From the NCBI RefSeq assembly GCF_003265325.1, contig NZ_QGNX01000008.1, positions 1 to 64,000 on the forward strand: 64,000 nt of DNA, written 5' to 3'. Source of the stretch: Oceanibium sediminis. Lineage in GTDB: Bacteria; Pseudomonadota; Alphaproteobacteria; Rhodobacterales; Rhodobacteraceae. Shown one piece after another: positions 27,109 to 36,712 of the stretch. The notes under the pieces were generated by a model. That model searched no databases and was not told the origin of the DNA. It worked only from the letters and a program-made list of their open reading frames with translations. A program made the translations under genes and the position numbers. The stretch's first letter is position 1, and the number at the start of each line of letters is the position of its first letter.

Positions 27109-28620
27109 ATGCTGGAACTTCTGCGCGTCTTTCCCCTGATCGTCATCCTGTCGCTTGCGGCAAGCGTTGCGATGATCCTGCCCGCGCTCCACGCGCTGTG
27201 GCTGGGGGACTGGGTGGTGATGCGCAGTTTCGTCTTCGCGGGCACGGTCTGTTTCGCGCTGAGCGCGATGGTCGGGCTGGCCCGCTTGAACCGCCCGGTG
27301 CGCCAGACCCCGGCGCGCCAGGTGGTCAGCCTCGTTTCCGCATATGTGGCGCTGCCCTTCGTGCTGGCCATGCCCGTTGCGCTGGTGGTGCCGCCGATCA
27401 CCTTCGCGCAGGCCTATTTCGAGATGGCCTCCTCCTTGACCACGACCGGCGCGACAATCTTCGAGAACCCCGCCGCGATCCCCGAGCCGATCCACCTGTG
27501 GCGCGCGCTGACCGCCTGGCTCGGGGGGTTCCTGATCCTTGTCGCAGGGGTGGCGATCCTCGAGCCGCTGCAACTGGGCGGGTTCGAGATCCAGTACGCC
27601 GTGACAAGGGTCGGGGGCGAGCAGCGCCGCTCACTCGGGGGGGCGGCGCTCGGACATGAACGGCTGGCCTACTACGCGAGCAAGACGATGCCGATCTACC
27701 TTGCACTGACGCTGCTGCTGGCGCTGATCCTGACCATCCTCGGGGATCGCACCTTCGTTGCGCTGATCCACGCGATGTCCGTCATGTCGACCAGCGGCAT
27801 CACGCCGCTGAAGGAATTCGCCGACGCCAGTTCCGGTCACACGGGCGAGGCGGTGATCTTCGCCTTCCTACTGATCGCCATCACTCGGCGCGCCAACATC
27901 CTGTCGTTCCACGGCGAAATGGGCCGGCTGGAGCGCGACCCCGAACTGCGCCTGGCGCTGGCCGTGGTCTTCGCGATCACCGGCCTGTTGTTCCTGCGTC
28001 ACTTCCTCGGCGCGTATGAGGTGCGCGATCAGAGCAACCTCGTCGCGGCGGTCACCGCGCTTTGGGGCAGCCTGTTCAACGTCCTGTCGTTCCTGTCCAC
28101 CACTGGCTTCAACTCGCAGGACTGGGCCTCGGCGCAGGACTGGTCGGGGCTGGACACGCCCGGCCTGATCCTCTTGGTGCTGTGCCTGTTGGGCGGCGGC
28201 ATCGCAACAACGACGGGCGGCGTGAAGTTGCTCAGGGTTTATGCGCTCTACAAGCACGGCGTGCGCGAGATGCAGCGCCTGATCCATCCGAACTCGGTCG
28301 GCGGGGCAGGGGTCACGGCCCGGCGCATCCGGCGCGAGGGGGCGCAGGTCGCCTGGGTGTTCCTGATGCTGTTCCTGCTCGGCCTCAGCGCGGTCATGCT
28401 GGCGTTGACCGCGCTCGGCAAGGATTTCGAGGAAGCGATGGCCCTGTCCATCGCGATGCTGACCAACACCGGGCCCGCGCACAACCTGCTCGACCCGGAC
28501 CTGTCGCTCGCCGCGCAGGACTTCCAGACCAGCGTGGTTTTGTGCATTGCGATGATTTTCGGTCGGCTTGAGGTGCTAGTGCTGGTATCTGCCCTGAATC
28601 CGGGCTATTGGCGCGAATGA
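27109..28620 (+). CDS. trkH: Trk potassium transporter membrane subunit TrkH
   Basis: TrkH is the inner-membrane potassium channel subunit that TrkA gates. The 503-residue protein has about ten hydrophobic segments and four selectivity-filter-like P loops: SSLTTTGATIF, MSVMSTSGITPL, LSFLSTTGFNSQDW and LTNTGPAHNL. The glycine-rich GGGIATTTGGVKLLR before the last third is typical. It follows trkA directly and is separated from hfq by 128 bases in which I see no convincing terminator. Confidence 0.95.
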   Translation: MLELLRVFPLIVILSLAASVAMILPALHALWLGDWVVMRSFVFAGTVCFALSAMVGLARLNRPVRQTPARQVVSLVSAYVALPFVLAMPVALVVPPITFAQAYFEMASSLTTTGATIFENPAAIPEPIHLWRALTAWLGGFLILVAGVAILEPLQLGGFEIQYAVTRVGGEQRRSLGGAALGHERLAYYASKTMPIYLALTLLLALILTILGDRTFVALIHAMSVMSTSGITPLKEFADASSGHTGEAVIFAFLLIAITRRANILSFHGEMGRLERDPELRLALAVVFAITGLLFLRHFLGAYEVRDQSNLVAAVTALWGSLFNVLSFLSTTGFNSQDWASAQDWSGLDTPGLILLVLCLLGGGIATTTGGVKLLRVYALYKHGVREMQRLIHPNSVGGAGVTARRIRREGAQVAWVFLMLFLLGLSAVMLALTALGKDFEEAMALSIAMLTNTGPAHNLLDPDLSLAAQDFQTSVVLCIAMIFGRLEVLVLVSALNPGYWRE

Positions 28621-28748
28621 GGGCAGATCGCACCGGAATCGGCTTAGTTTCTGCCTCTGCACTGGAAATCTGACAATAAAACCTTACAGTCAGCACCCGA
28701 CAACGATGATGCCCGCCTCACGGGCGCGAATAAAAAGGCTTAAAAACA

Positions 28749-28988
28749 ATGGCTGCCGACAAACAAAACCTGCAGGACGCATTCCTGAACAGCGTTCGCA
28801 AAGCGAAGATCCCGGTCACCATATTCCTTGTGAATGGTGTAAAACTTCAGGGTGTGATCACCTGGTTCGACAATTTCTGCGTGTTGCTGCGCAGGGATGG
28901 GCAATCGCAGCTTGTCTACAAGCATGCGATCTCGACCATCATGCCGTCCCAGCCGGTCTCACTTTACGAAGGAGAGGACAGCGCGTAA
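28749..28988 (+). CDS. hfq: RNA chaperone Hfq
   Basis: Hfq is a hexameric Sm-like protein that binds small RNAs and mRNAs. The 79-residue protein has the Sm1 motif ([20 protein letters not shown]) and the Sm2 motif (YKHAIST). The C-terminal tail is short, as in other alphaproteobacteria. Its TAA stop is followed with no gap by the GTG start of hflX, a conserved pairing. The 128 bases upstream are AT-rich near the start (AATAAAAAGGCTTAAAAAC). Confidence 0.97.
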   Translation: MAADKQNLQDAFLNSVRKAKIPVTIFLVNGVKLQGVITWFDNFCVLLRRDGQSQLVYKHAISTIMPSQPVSLYEGEDSA

Positions 28989-30257
28989 GTGCGCACGCAC
29001 GTCCTTCACCCCAGCCTTACCGCTGACAAGAACCGTCGCCCGGCCGAGCTTGCCTTGGCCGAGGCCGTCAGCCTGACCGAAGCGCTGCCCGACCTGGAGA
29101 TCATGGGCGGCACCGTCGTACCCGTGCCCAAGCCCCGGGCCGGCACCCTGTTCGGCACCGGCAAGCTCGAAGAGCTGAACCAGCTTTTCAAGGAAGAGGA
29201 AGTGGACCTCGTCATCATCGACGGACCGCTTTCGCCGGTGCAGCAGCGCAACCTCGAACGGGCGTGGAAGGTCAAGATCCTGGACCGCACGGGGCTGATC
29301 CTGGAAATCTTCGGCGACCGCGCGCAAACCCGCGAAGGGGTGCTGCAGGTCGAACTCGCCCATCTGAACTACCAGAAAACCCGTCTGGTGCGCAGCTGGA
29401 CCCACCTCGAACGCCAGCGCGGCGCGCTCGGCTTCGTCGGCGGCCCCGGCGAGACGCAGATCGAGGCGGACCGCCGCGCGCTGAGCGAGCGGATCCAGGC
29501 GATCCGCAAGTCGCTGGAAAAGGTCGTCAGAACGCGGGCGCTGCACAGGGCAGGGCGCAAGAAGGTGCCGTTCCCCATCGTCGCGCTGGTCGGCTACACC
29601 AACGCCGGGAAATCGACCCTGTTCAACACCATCACCGGCGCGGACACTTTCGCCGAGGACCAGTTGTTCGCCACGCTCGATCCCACCATGCGCGGCATGA
29701 CGCTGCCCAGCGGGCGGCGGGTGATCCTGTCCGATACCGTGGGGTTCATCTCCGACCTGCCGACGCAGCTTGTCGCCGCCTTCCGCGCCACGCTGGAGGA
29801 GGTGCTGGACGCCGACCTGATCCTGCACGTGCGCGACATTTCGCACCCCGAGACCGAGGCGCAGGCCCGCGACGTGTCCGCCATCCTGGCCGACCTCGGC
29901 GTGGACGAGGACCGGCAGGACCTGATGATCGAGGTGCTGAACAAGATCGACCAGTTGCCGCCCGACGAAGCCACCGCGATCGAAACCCGCGCCGCGCGCG
30001 ATCCGCGTCTTGTCGCCACCTCGGCGCTGAAAGGGCGCGGGATCGACACGCTGCTGAGTGCCATCGAAACCGCGTTGGGTGAGCCGGTCACCGACGCCAC
30101 CCTCAAGCTGAGCTTCGCCGACGGGCGGCAGCGCGCCTGGCTGTACGACCAGGGCGTCGTCGAGTCCGAAACGCAAGGCGACGCGGGCTATGAACTGCAG
30201 GTCAGCTGGACGGAGAAGCAACGTCAGTCTTATGAAGACATGACGTCAAAGCACTGA
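28989..30257 (+). CDS. hflX: Ribosome-associated GTPase HflX
   Basis: HflX is a GTPase that splits stalled 70S ribosomes, notably under heat stress. The 422-residue protein has an N-terminal nucleotide-binding domain with the conserved glycine-rich segments (GTLFGTGKLEEL, GGPGETQIEADRR) and a GTPase domain with G1 GYTNAGKSTLFN, G3 DTVGF and G4 NKID. GTG 28989 directly follows the hfq stop, so translation is probably coupled. The last 12 bases overlap the end of the convergent miaA gene. Confidence 0.95.
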   Translation: MRTHVLHPSLTADKNRRPAELALAEAVSLTEALPDLEIMGGTVVPVPKPRAGTLFGTGKLEELNQLFKEEEVDLVIIDGPLSPVQQRNLERAWKVKILDRTGLILEIFGDRAQTREGVLQVELAHLNYQKTRLVRSWTHLERQRGALGFVGGPGETQIEADRRALSERIQAIRKSLEKVVRTRALHRAGRKKVPFPIVALVGYTNAGKSTLFNTITGADTFAEDQLFATLDPTMRGMTLPSGRRVILSDTVGFISDLPTQLVAAFRATLEEVLDADLILHVRDISHPETEAQARDVSAILADLGVDEDRQDLMIEVLNKIDQLPPDEATAIETRAARDPRLVATSALKGRGIDTLLSAIETALGEPVTDATLKLSFADGRQRAWLYDQGVVESETQGDAGYELQVSWTEKQRQSYEDMTSKH

Positions 30258-31157
30258 AGTAACTGTTCTTTTCATATCTTCCAGCGGCCCGATGTCCAGC
30301 TGGAGCCAATCCTTCATGTTCGAGCGGAACCAGGTCCGTTGTCGCTTCGCGAACTGCCGCGTCGCGATGACGGACCGCTCCAGCGCCGTCTCCAGCGGCA
30401 TTTCCCCGGCCAGATGCGCCATGAGCTCGGCCGCGCCAAGCGCTTTTGACGATGGCAGCGCGGGGTCCCAGCGCCCGCGCATCGCCGCAACCTCGTTCAG
30501 CGCGCCGAGGTCGATCATCTGCCGGAACCGCGCCTCGATCCGCTTTGCCAGCACGTCCGGTGCGGAGTTCAGCACCACGCCAAGGGCATTATCAAGCGAA
30601 AGCAAAGGCGAGGGCGTCTCTTCCTGCCACGCGGAAAGCGGCTTCCCGGTGGCGCGGTGAACCTCCCAGGCGCGTTGCAGGCGCATGGGGTTGTTGCGGT
30701 CGATCCGCGCCAGAAGCGCCGGGTCATGGGTGGCAAGATAGTCCAGGAACCCTTGCGGTCCGCTGGCGCGCAGCCGGTCGCCCTCGGCCCGGATGACGTC
30801 GGGCGTGGGCGGAATCTCTGCCAGGCCGCGCGTCAGGCTGCTGAGGTAAAGGCCCGTGCCGCCAACGATAATCAGGCGCTTGTCCTGCGCCAAAAGCGGC
30901 GCGACATCCCGAAGCCACGCGCCAACGCTGTAAGGCGCGTTATAGGCGACATGGCCGTAAAGCGCGTGCGGCGCCAGCGCTTCCTCGTCCAGAGACGGGC
31001 GCGCGCTGAGGATGCGCCAATTGTCATAGACCTGCAGCGCGTCCGCATTGACGACGATCCCGTCGAGGTCGCGCGCAAGGGCCAGCGCCAGCGCGGACTT
31101 GCCGCTGGCGGTCGGGCCCGCGATCAGGATGTGACGGGGATCAGGCAAGACACTCAC
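30246..31157 (-). CDS. miaA: tRNA dimethylallyltransferase
   Basis: MiaA adds the dimethylallyl group to A37 of tRNAs reading UNN codons. The 303-residue protein has the P-loop GPTASGKSALALALA, DALQVYDNW, and GGTGLYLSSLTRGL. The C-terminal RSVIATRQFAKRQRTWFRS matches the conserved tRNA-binding end. It is convergent with hflX and the two coding regions overlap by 12 bases. An AT-rich dyad lies 64-103 bases upstream of its start. Confidence 0.95.
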   Translation of the reverse strand: MSVLPDPRHILIAGPTASGKSALALALARDLDGIVVNADALQVYDNWRILSARPSLDEEALAPHALYGHVAYNAPYSVGAWLRDVAPLLAQDKRLIIVGGTGLYLSSLTRGLAEIPPTPDVIRAEGDRLRASGPQGFLDYLATHDPALLARIDRNNPMRLQRAWEVHRATGKPLSAWQEETPSPLLSLDNALGVVLNSAPDVLAKRIEARFRQMIDLGALNEVAAMRGRWDPALPSSKALGAAELMAHLAGEMPLETALERSVIATRQFAKRQRTWFRSNMKDWLQLDIGPLEDMKRTVTSVL

Positions 31158-31220
31158 TCAAGCAACTGGACGGCATGGGAAATTCGACGGCGGGGGACAT
31201 TTCCGGATGTGTATCAAAAA

Positions 31221-31260
31221 TTCGCATAATCAATATTATGTTAAATATGGATCATGCGAA
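31221..31260. repeat. AT-rich 17-base inverted repeat upstream of miaA
   Basis: TTCGCATAATCAATATT (31221-31237) is mirrored by AATATGGATCATGCGAA (31244-31260) with 15 of 17 positions complementary and a six-base loop. It lies in the 138-base gap between miaA and the end of the aminotransferase gene. The stem is AT-rich and has no T tract, unlike a terminator, and the composition stands out in a high-GC genome. It may be an operator or a structured RNA; no function can be assigned. Confidence 0.6.
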
Positions 31261-31295
31261 ACTAGGAAAACAACGGGAAAACCAGGATCCGCGCG

Positions 31296-32615
31296 TCACA
31301 GCACTTCCCGCATGGCGGTGTCCAGCGCGGTGACGATTTCGTCGATATGCGCGTCTTCCAGGATGAACGGCGGCGCCAGGAGGATGTGATCCCCGTTCTG
31401 CCCGTCGATCGTTCCGCCCATCGGATAACACGCAAGCCCGGCCTTGAACGTCGCGGCCTTCAGCTTCTTGTGCACGCCACGGGCCGGATCGAAGGGTTTC
31501 TTCGTCGCGCGATCCTCGACCAGCTCGAGACCGCGGAACAGACCGCGGCCCCGGATATCGCCCACATGCGGATGTTGCCCGAAAGCCTGCTCAAGCGCGG
31601 ATTGCAGCCGCGCGCCCATATCCGCGGCACGTGCGGCCAGCCCGCCATCGGTCAGCTTGCTCAGCACGACGTTCGCCGCCGCGCAGGCCATGGGATGCCC
31701 GATATAGGTGTGGCCGTGCTGAAAGAAACCCGAGCCGTTTTCGATCGCGGCATAGATCTGCCCGGTGCACAGCATCGCGCCGATCGGCTGGTAGCCCGCG
31801 CCAAGGCCCTTGGCGATGGCGCAGATGTCCGGCGCAACGCCGTCCTGTTCGCAGGCGAACAGCGTGCCTGTGCGCCCCATGCCGCACATCACCTCGTCCA
31901 GGATCAGCAGGATGCCGTGGCTGTCGCAGATCTCGCGCACGCGCTTGAGATAGCCCTCCACCGGCGGCACCGCGCCAGCGGTTGCGCCCACGACGGGTTC
32001 CGCGACGAAGGCCATGACGGTTTCCGGTCCGAGGCGCTGCACCTCTGCCTCCAGCTCGTTCGCGACGCGCTGGCCGTAGTCGAAGGCGCTCTCGTCGTCG
32101 CGGCGGCCGCGATACTCGTAACATGGCGAGATATGCGTGGTTTCGATCATCATCGGCGCGAACGGCTCACGCCGCCACTGGTTGCCGCCGGTCGCCAGCG
32201 CGCCAAGCGTGTTGCCGTGATAGCTTTGCTGGCGCGCGATGATGCGATGGCGCTGCGGCTGGCCGATCTCGAGGAAATACTGCCGCGCCAGTTTCAGCGC
32301 CGCTTCCATTGCCTCGGACCCGCCGGAGACAAGATAGACCCGCTCAAGCGCGCCCGGGGCATGGGCGATCAGCTTGTCCGCCAGCGCCTCGGCCGGGGCC
32401 GAGGTGAAGAAGGACGTGTGTGCATAGGCGATGGTATCCGCCTGCGCCTTGATCGCCGCCGTCACCTCCGCGTCGCCGTGGCCAAGGCAGGACACGGCCG
32501 CGCCGCCGGATCCGTCGAGGTAGCGCTTGCCGTCCGTGTCATACAGGTACACGCCCGTCCCATGCGAAATCATGGGCAGTTTCGACTTCGTGTGGCGTGG
32601 AAATACATGACTCAT
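31296..32615 (-). CDS. Class III PLP-dependent aminotransferase
   Basis: This 439-residue transaminase is of the omega-amino or diamine type. Visible features are the PLP-phosphate region VSGGSEAMEAALKLAR, LILDEVMCGMGRTG with the PLP-nitrogen aspartate, and the Schiff-base lysine in AIAKGLGAGYQPIGAML. The start ATG 32615 (MSHVFPRHTKSKL) has a GGAAG site; the frame stays open upstream without similarity. It is divergent from the ABC permease operon across 237 bases and may process the imported substrate. The amino donor is not evident. Confidence 0.9.
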   Translation of the reverse strand: MSHVFPRHTKSKLPMISHGTGVYLYDTDGKRYLDGSGGAAVSCLGHGDAEVTAAIKAQADTIAYAHTSFFTSAPAEALADKLIAHAPGALERVYLVSGGSEAMEAALKLARQYFLEIGQPQRHRIIARQQSYHGNTLGALATGGNQWRREPFAPMMIETTHISPCYEYRGRRDDESAFDYGQRVANELEAEVQRLGPETVMAFVAEPVVGATAGAVPPVEGYLKRVREICDSHGILLILDEVMCGMGRTGTLFACEQDGVAPDICAIAKGLGAGYQPIGAMLCTGQIYAAIENGSGFFQHGHTYIGHPMACAAANVVLSKLTDGGLAARAADMGARLQSALEQAFGQHPHVGDIRGRGLFRGLELVEDRATKKPFDPARGVHKKLKAATFKAGLACYPMGGTIDGQNGDHILLAPPFILEDAHIDEIVTALDTAMREVL

Positions 32616-32707
32616 AGCGCGCTTCCGATCCTTTTGTGCGGGGCAAGACAGCGCCCCCCTGCCCCAGCTATAGCCCGCCAAACGCCCTGCGGAAAGGGTT
32701 GCGGACC

Positions 32708-32749
32708 CATGGACAGGGCCGCCTTGCTGTCGCAAATAGGCTGTCCATG
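32708..32749. promoter_or_regulatory. Nine-base inverted repeat in the aminotransferase/ABC divergent promoter region
   Basis: CATGGACAG (32708-32716) and CTGTCCATG (32741-32749) form a perfect inverted repeat with centres 33 bases apart, about three helical turns. It lies in the 237-base divergent region, about 105 bases before the first ABC permease gene. It is a candidate operator; no adjacent regulator gene is present. Confidence 0.35.
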
Positions 32750-32852
32750 TCGTTTTTAGGGGTTGCCCCCATGCCACGGAATTGCAACGATTTAAGGGAC
32801 CACAAGAAGTGCCGGGCCTTCTGTCCGGCTCAACAGGTCCGGAGGGATATAT

Positions 32853-33809
32853 ATGCAAGGGGTAATCGCGCTTGTCGGCAAGCGTCTGTTACTTGGCCTT
32901 GGCACCCTGCTCGTCGTATCGATCATCATCTTTGGCGCGGTAGAGCTGCTGCCGGGTGACCTGGCGCAGCAGATCCTTGGCCAATCCGCTACCGAAGAAA
33001 CAGTCGCAAACCTGCGCGAAGAACTCGGCCTGAACGACCCCTCTTATATTCGATATTTCCAGTGGCTGGGTGGCGCCGTCCAGGGGGACTTCGGCATCTC
33101 GCTCGCAAACAAGCGCTCGGTCGCGGAGCAGCTGGCCCCGCGTTTCGCCAACACGCTGTTCCTTGCCGGCTACGCCGCGCTGATCGCGGTGCCGCTGGCG
33201 ATCATCCTTGGCGTGCTGGCCGCGCTGCTGCGCAACTCGGTCTTCGACCGGGTGTCCAACGCGCTGAGCCTCGTGTCGATTTCAAGCCCGGAGTTCTTCC
33301 TAGGCTATATCCTGATCGTGCTGCTTGCGGTGCAGAACCCGGTCTTCCCGGCGATTTCAAACGTGAACCCCGACATGGGGCTGTGGGAGCGGTTAAATCG
33401 CACCACCCTGCCCGCCCTGACCATGGCGCTGGTCGTCACCGCCTACATGATGCGCATGACCCGCGCGGCGATCATCAACCTGCTCGCCTCGCCCTATATC
33501 GAGATGGCGCGGCTGAAGGGCGTTCCCAACGGGCGCGTGATTACCCGCCACGCGCTGCCGAACGCCTTGGCGCCGATCATCAACGTGGTGGCGCTGAACC
33601 TGGCCTACCTGATCACCGGCGTGGTGCTGGTCGAGGTTGTCTTCGTCTATCCCGGCGTCGGCCAGTTGCTGGTGGACAGCGTGACCAAACGGGACTTCCC
33701 GGTGGTGCAGGCCTGCTGCCTGATCTTCGCGGCGACGTTCATCCTGTTCAACCTGCTGGCGGATGTGGGGGCGATCCTGTCCAACCCGCGCCTGCGGCAT
33801 CCGAAGTGA
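32853..33809 (+). CDS. Peptide-type ABC transporter permease (DppB-like)
   Basis: This 318-residue inner-membrane subunit of a family 5 (dipeptide/opine/nickel class) importer has six hydrophobic segments and a FGAVELLPGDLAQQILGQ loop typical of the DppB side. The EAA-like ATPase-contact loop is around YIEMARLKGVPNGRVITRHALPNA. It begins a tight operon with a second permease 10 bases on and the ATPase. Substrate class is inferred from the family; the specific ligand is unknown. Confidence 0.93.
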   Translation: MQGVIALVGKRLLLGLGTLLVVSIIIFGAVELLPGDLAQQILGQSATEETVANLREELGLNDPSYIRYFQWLGGAVQGDFGISLANKRSVAEQLAPRFANTLFLAGYAALIAVPLAIILGVLAALLRNSVFDRVSNALSLVSISSPEFFLGYILIVLLAVQNPVFPAISNVNPDMGLWERLNRTTLPALTMALVVTAYMMRMTRAAIINLLASPYIEMARLKGVPNGRVITRHALPNALAPIINVVALNLAYLITGVVLVEVVFVYPGVGQLLVDSVTKRDFPVVQACCLIFAATFILFNLLADVGAILSNPRLRHPK

Positions 33810-33819
33810 GGGCGGGATC

Positions 33820-34881
33820 ATGACAGCATTCACCATCATCTATTTCGCCTTCCTGATCACGGCCAGCTGCGCGGCGGCCTTCTACAAGTACAAGTCCGCG
33901 CTGCTGTTGCTGTTCACGTTGCTCTGCGTTTCTCTTCTTGCGGGGCTGCTCGGGGGCAGCGGAGTGCTGGTCAACATCGCCATCGGCTTCGGGCTGCTGG
34001 CGGCAGCGGGCGGCATAAGCTACGCGTTCCGTGAATCGATGGTCCAGATCCTGCCAGGCGAAGGCGCGAAACTGATGCGCACCGCTCCGCTGACTGCCGC
34101 CTTCGGGTTGCTGGTGATCATCACCTATGTCATTGCCGCCGTTTTCGCCCCTGTCATCGCGCCCTTTGGGGAAGCGGAGGTCGTGGGCGCATCCTTCGCG
34201 CCGGCGGATGACGTGATGATCCTTGGCGGCGATCAGCTGGGGCGGGACATGTTCTCTCGGCTGATCTACGGGGCACGCAACACGGTCGGGATCGCGATGA
34301 TGACGACGGCGATCGCGTTTACCATCGGCACTATCGCGGGGCTTGTCGCCGCATCGGCCGGTGGCTGGGTCGACCAGGTGCTGGGCCGGATCGTGGACAC
34401 GCTGATGGCGATCCCGCAGCTGATCTTCGCGCTGCTGCTGCTGACCATCGTCGGCACCAGCGTCGTGAACCTGACGCTGGTGATCGCGCTGCTCTACTCG
34501 CCGCTGATCTTCCGCCTGGCGCGGGCCGTGGCGGGCAACATCGTGGTGATGGACTATATCGAGGCGGCGCGCCTGCGCGGTGAAAAGACCTGGTACATCA
34601 TCGCGCGCGAGGTTCTGCCCAACATCACCGCCCCGCTCGCGGCGGAGTTCGGGCTGCGGTTCTGCTTCGTGTTCCTGGCGATTTCCGCGCTGTCCTTCCT
34701 GGGCCTCGGCATTCAGCCGCCCACGGCGGACTGGGGCTCCATGGTGCGGGAGAACGCGACGCTGATCTCCTTCGGTGAGATCACTCCGCTGATCCCCGCC
34801 GCCGCCATCGCGCTGCTGACCGTCGCGGTCAACTTCGTGGTGGACTGGATGCTCCACATCTCCTCCGGGCTGAAGGAATAA
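33820..34881 (+). CDS. Peptide-type ABC transporter permease (DppC-like) with extra N-terminal membrane region
   Basis: The protein has 353 residues against about 300 for DppC. The canonical part begins near residue 85 (APLTAAFGLLVIITYVIAAVFAP) and includes GGDQLGRDMFSRLIYGAR and the EAA loop YIEAARLRGEKTWYIIAREVLPN. Before it lie about three additional hydrophobic segments (residues 1-75) not usual for the family. The start ATG 33820 follows a GAGGGCGGG site. It forms the permease pair with the preceding gene. Confidence 0.92.
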   Translation: MTAFTIIYFAFLITASCAAAFYKYKSALLLLFTLLCVSLLAGLLGGSGVLVNIAIGFGLLAAAGGISYAFRESMVQILPGEGAKLMRTAPLTAAFGLLVIITYVIAAVFAPVIAPFGEAEVVGASFAPADDVMILGGDQLGRDMFSRLIYGARNTVGIAMMTTAIAFTIGTIAGLVAASAGGWVDQVLGRIVDTLMAIPQLIFALLLLTIVGTSVVNLTLVIALLYSPLIFRLARAVAGNIVVMDYIEAARLRGEKTWYIIAREVLPNITAPLAAEFGLRFCFVFLAISALSFLGLGIQPPTADWGSMVRENATLISFGEITPLIPAAAIALLTVAVNFVVDWMLHISSGLKE

Positions 34882-34885
34882 TCCC

Positions 34886-36550
34886 ATGCCAAAAGACCAA
34901 TCCGTCCTGCTGGAGATCCGGGACCTTCGCATCGAGGGCTACTCCGACGAACAATGGATCGAGATCATCCACGGCATCGACCTGACCCTGCACAGGGGTG
35001 AGGTGGTGGGCCTCATCGGGGAATCCGGGGCCGGCAAGTCCACCATCGGGCTGGCCGCCATGGGGTTCACCCGCGACGGCTGCCGGATATCCGACGGTAC
35101 GGTGGAATTCGACGGCATGGACCTGACCTCGGCCACCCAGTCCGAGCGGCGGGCCCTGCGCGGCAAGCGCATCGCCTACGTCGCGCAATCGGCGGCGGCG
35201 TCGTTCAACCCGGCGCACAAGCTGATCGACCAGCACACCGAAGCGCCGCTATTGCACAAGCTGATGACCAAGGCGGAAAGCCAGGCCGACGCGGTCGAGC
35301 TTTACCGCCGCCTGCGCCTGCCCAATCCTGAGGACATCGGCTTTCGCTATCCCCACCAGGTGTCCGGCGGCCAGTTGCAGCGCGCCATGACGGCCATGGC
35401 CATGTCCTGCCGCCCGGACCTGATCATCTTCGATGAGCCAACGACCGCGCTGGACGTGACCACCCAGATCGAGGTGCTGGCCGCGATCCGCGACATCGTG
35501 GAGCAGTTCAACACCGCCGCGCTCTACATCACCCATGACCTCGCGGTCGTGGCGCAGATGTGCGACCGCATCAAGGTTTTCCTGAAGGGCGACGAGGTGG
35601 AGGAAGCCGCCACCCGCGAAATGCTCGAACACCCGAAGGAGGAGTACACCAAGTCCCTCTGGGCAGTGCGCAGCTTCCAGCGTGAGCAGAAGCCGCGCCC
35701 GCCGGAAGGCTCGACGCCGCTGGTCTCGATCCGCAACATCTCGGCTGCCTATGGTGATGTGAAGGTGCTGAACGATGTCTCTTTCGATATCCACCCCGGC
35801 ATGACCGTCGCGGTGGTGGGGGAATCCGGGTCCGGCAAATCCACCACGGCGCGCTGCATCACCGGCCTGCTGCCCCCGACCGAGGGCGAGATCATGTTCA
35901 ACGGCACCGCCCTGCCCCCGCGTTACCAGGACCGCACCAAGGACCAGTTGCGCCAGGCGCAGATGATCTACCAGATGGCGGATACGGCGCTGAACCCGAA
36001 GAAGACCATCGGCGAGATTATCGGGCGACCCTTGCAGTTCTACGCCGGGCTGCGGGGTGCCGACCTGAAGAAACGCGTCGATGAACTGCTGGACCAGATC
36101 GAGCTGGAGCCGTCGAAATACTACCACCGGCTGCCCTCGGAACTGTCGGGGGGCCAGAAACAACGGGTCGGCATCGCGCGCAGCCTTGCGGCGGAGCCGT
36201 CGTTCATCATCTGCGACGAGGTGACGAGTGCCCTCGACCAACTGGTGGCAGAGGGCATCCTGCGCCTGCTCGACCGGCTTCAGAAGGACCTGGGCTTGGC
36301 CTACATGTTCATCACCCATGACCTCGCGACCGTGCGTTCCATCGCGGACGAGGTCGTCGTGATGAAAGAGGGCAAGGTGGTCGAGGCGGGGCCGAAGGAC
36401 GTGATGTTCCGCCCCCCGCACCACCCGTATACCGACCTTCTGCTCAGCTCGGTCCCGGAAATGGACCCGGATTGGCTGACCAACCTGCTGAACGAACGCG
36501 GGGTCGACAACGTCGGCGAAGCCGCCGCCGCCAGTTCAGGCGGCAACTGA
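34886..36550 (+). CDS. Peptide-type ABC transporter double ATPase (DppD-DppF fusion)
   Basis: This 554-residue protein fuses two nucleotide-binding domains. The first (about 5-265) has Walker [10 protein letters not shown], signature VSGGQLQR and Walker [13 protein letters not shown]. The second (about 280-530) has [17 protein letters not shown] and [12 protein letters not shown]. Oligopeptide-type extensions follow each domain ([24 protein letters not shown]). It is the last gene of the permease operon, four bases after the second permease. Both catalytic glutamates are present. Confidence 0.95.
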   Translation: MPKDQSVLLEIRDLRIEGYSDEQWIEIIHGIDLTLHRGEVVGLIGESGAGKSTIGLAAMGFTRDGCRISDGTVEFDGMDLTSATQSERRALRGKRIAYVAQSAAASFNPAHKLIDQHTEAPLLHKLMTKAESQADAVELYRRLRLPNPEDIGFRYPHQVSGGQLQRAMTAMAMSCRPDLIIFDEPTTALDVTTQIEVLAAIRDIVEQFNTAALYITHDLAVVAQMCDRIKVFLKGDEVEEAATREMLEHPKEEYTKSLWAVRSFQREQKPRPPEGSTPLVSIRNISAAYGDVKVLNDVSFDIHPGMTVAVVGESGSGKSTTARCITGLLPPTEGEIMFNGTALPPRYQDRTKDQLRQAQMIYQMADTALNPKKTIGEIIGRPLQFYAGLRGADLKKRVDELLDQIELEPSKYYHRLPSELSGGQKQRVGIARSLAAEPSFIICDEVTSALDQLVAEGILRLLDRLQKDLGLAYMFITHDLATVRSIADEVVVMKEGKVVEAGPKDVMFRPPHHPYTDLLLSSVPEMDPDWLTNLLNERGVDNVGEAAAASSGGN

Positions 36551-36664
36551 GCCGGACCGCGCGGGAAAAGGCCCCCTTGCCCGGCCATGTACGCCGCTTT
36601 GCGTTCTGTGCAAGGTGGGTTTGCCGTATGGGCGTTTGATAAGCGCTAACATCGGTCATACCTG

Positions 36665-36699
36665 TGACGTGTCCAAGGGATGGGCCCTGGGACACGTCA
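36665..36699 (+). repeat. Long hairpin in the leader of the DUF1127 gene
   Basis: TGACGTGTCCAAGGG (36665-36679) pairs with CCCTGGGACACGTCA (36685-36699) with one mismatch and a five-base loop. The right arm ends at the AAGGG ribosome site (36699-36703) of the DUF1127 start at 36713. It could be an operator palindrome or an RNA element that gates translation. The structure is seen; the role is inferred. Confidence 0.65.
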
Positions 36700-36712
36700 A
36701 GGGATGAATGAC

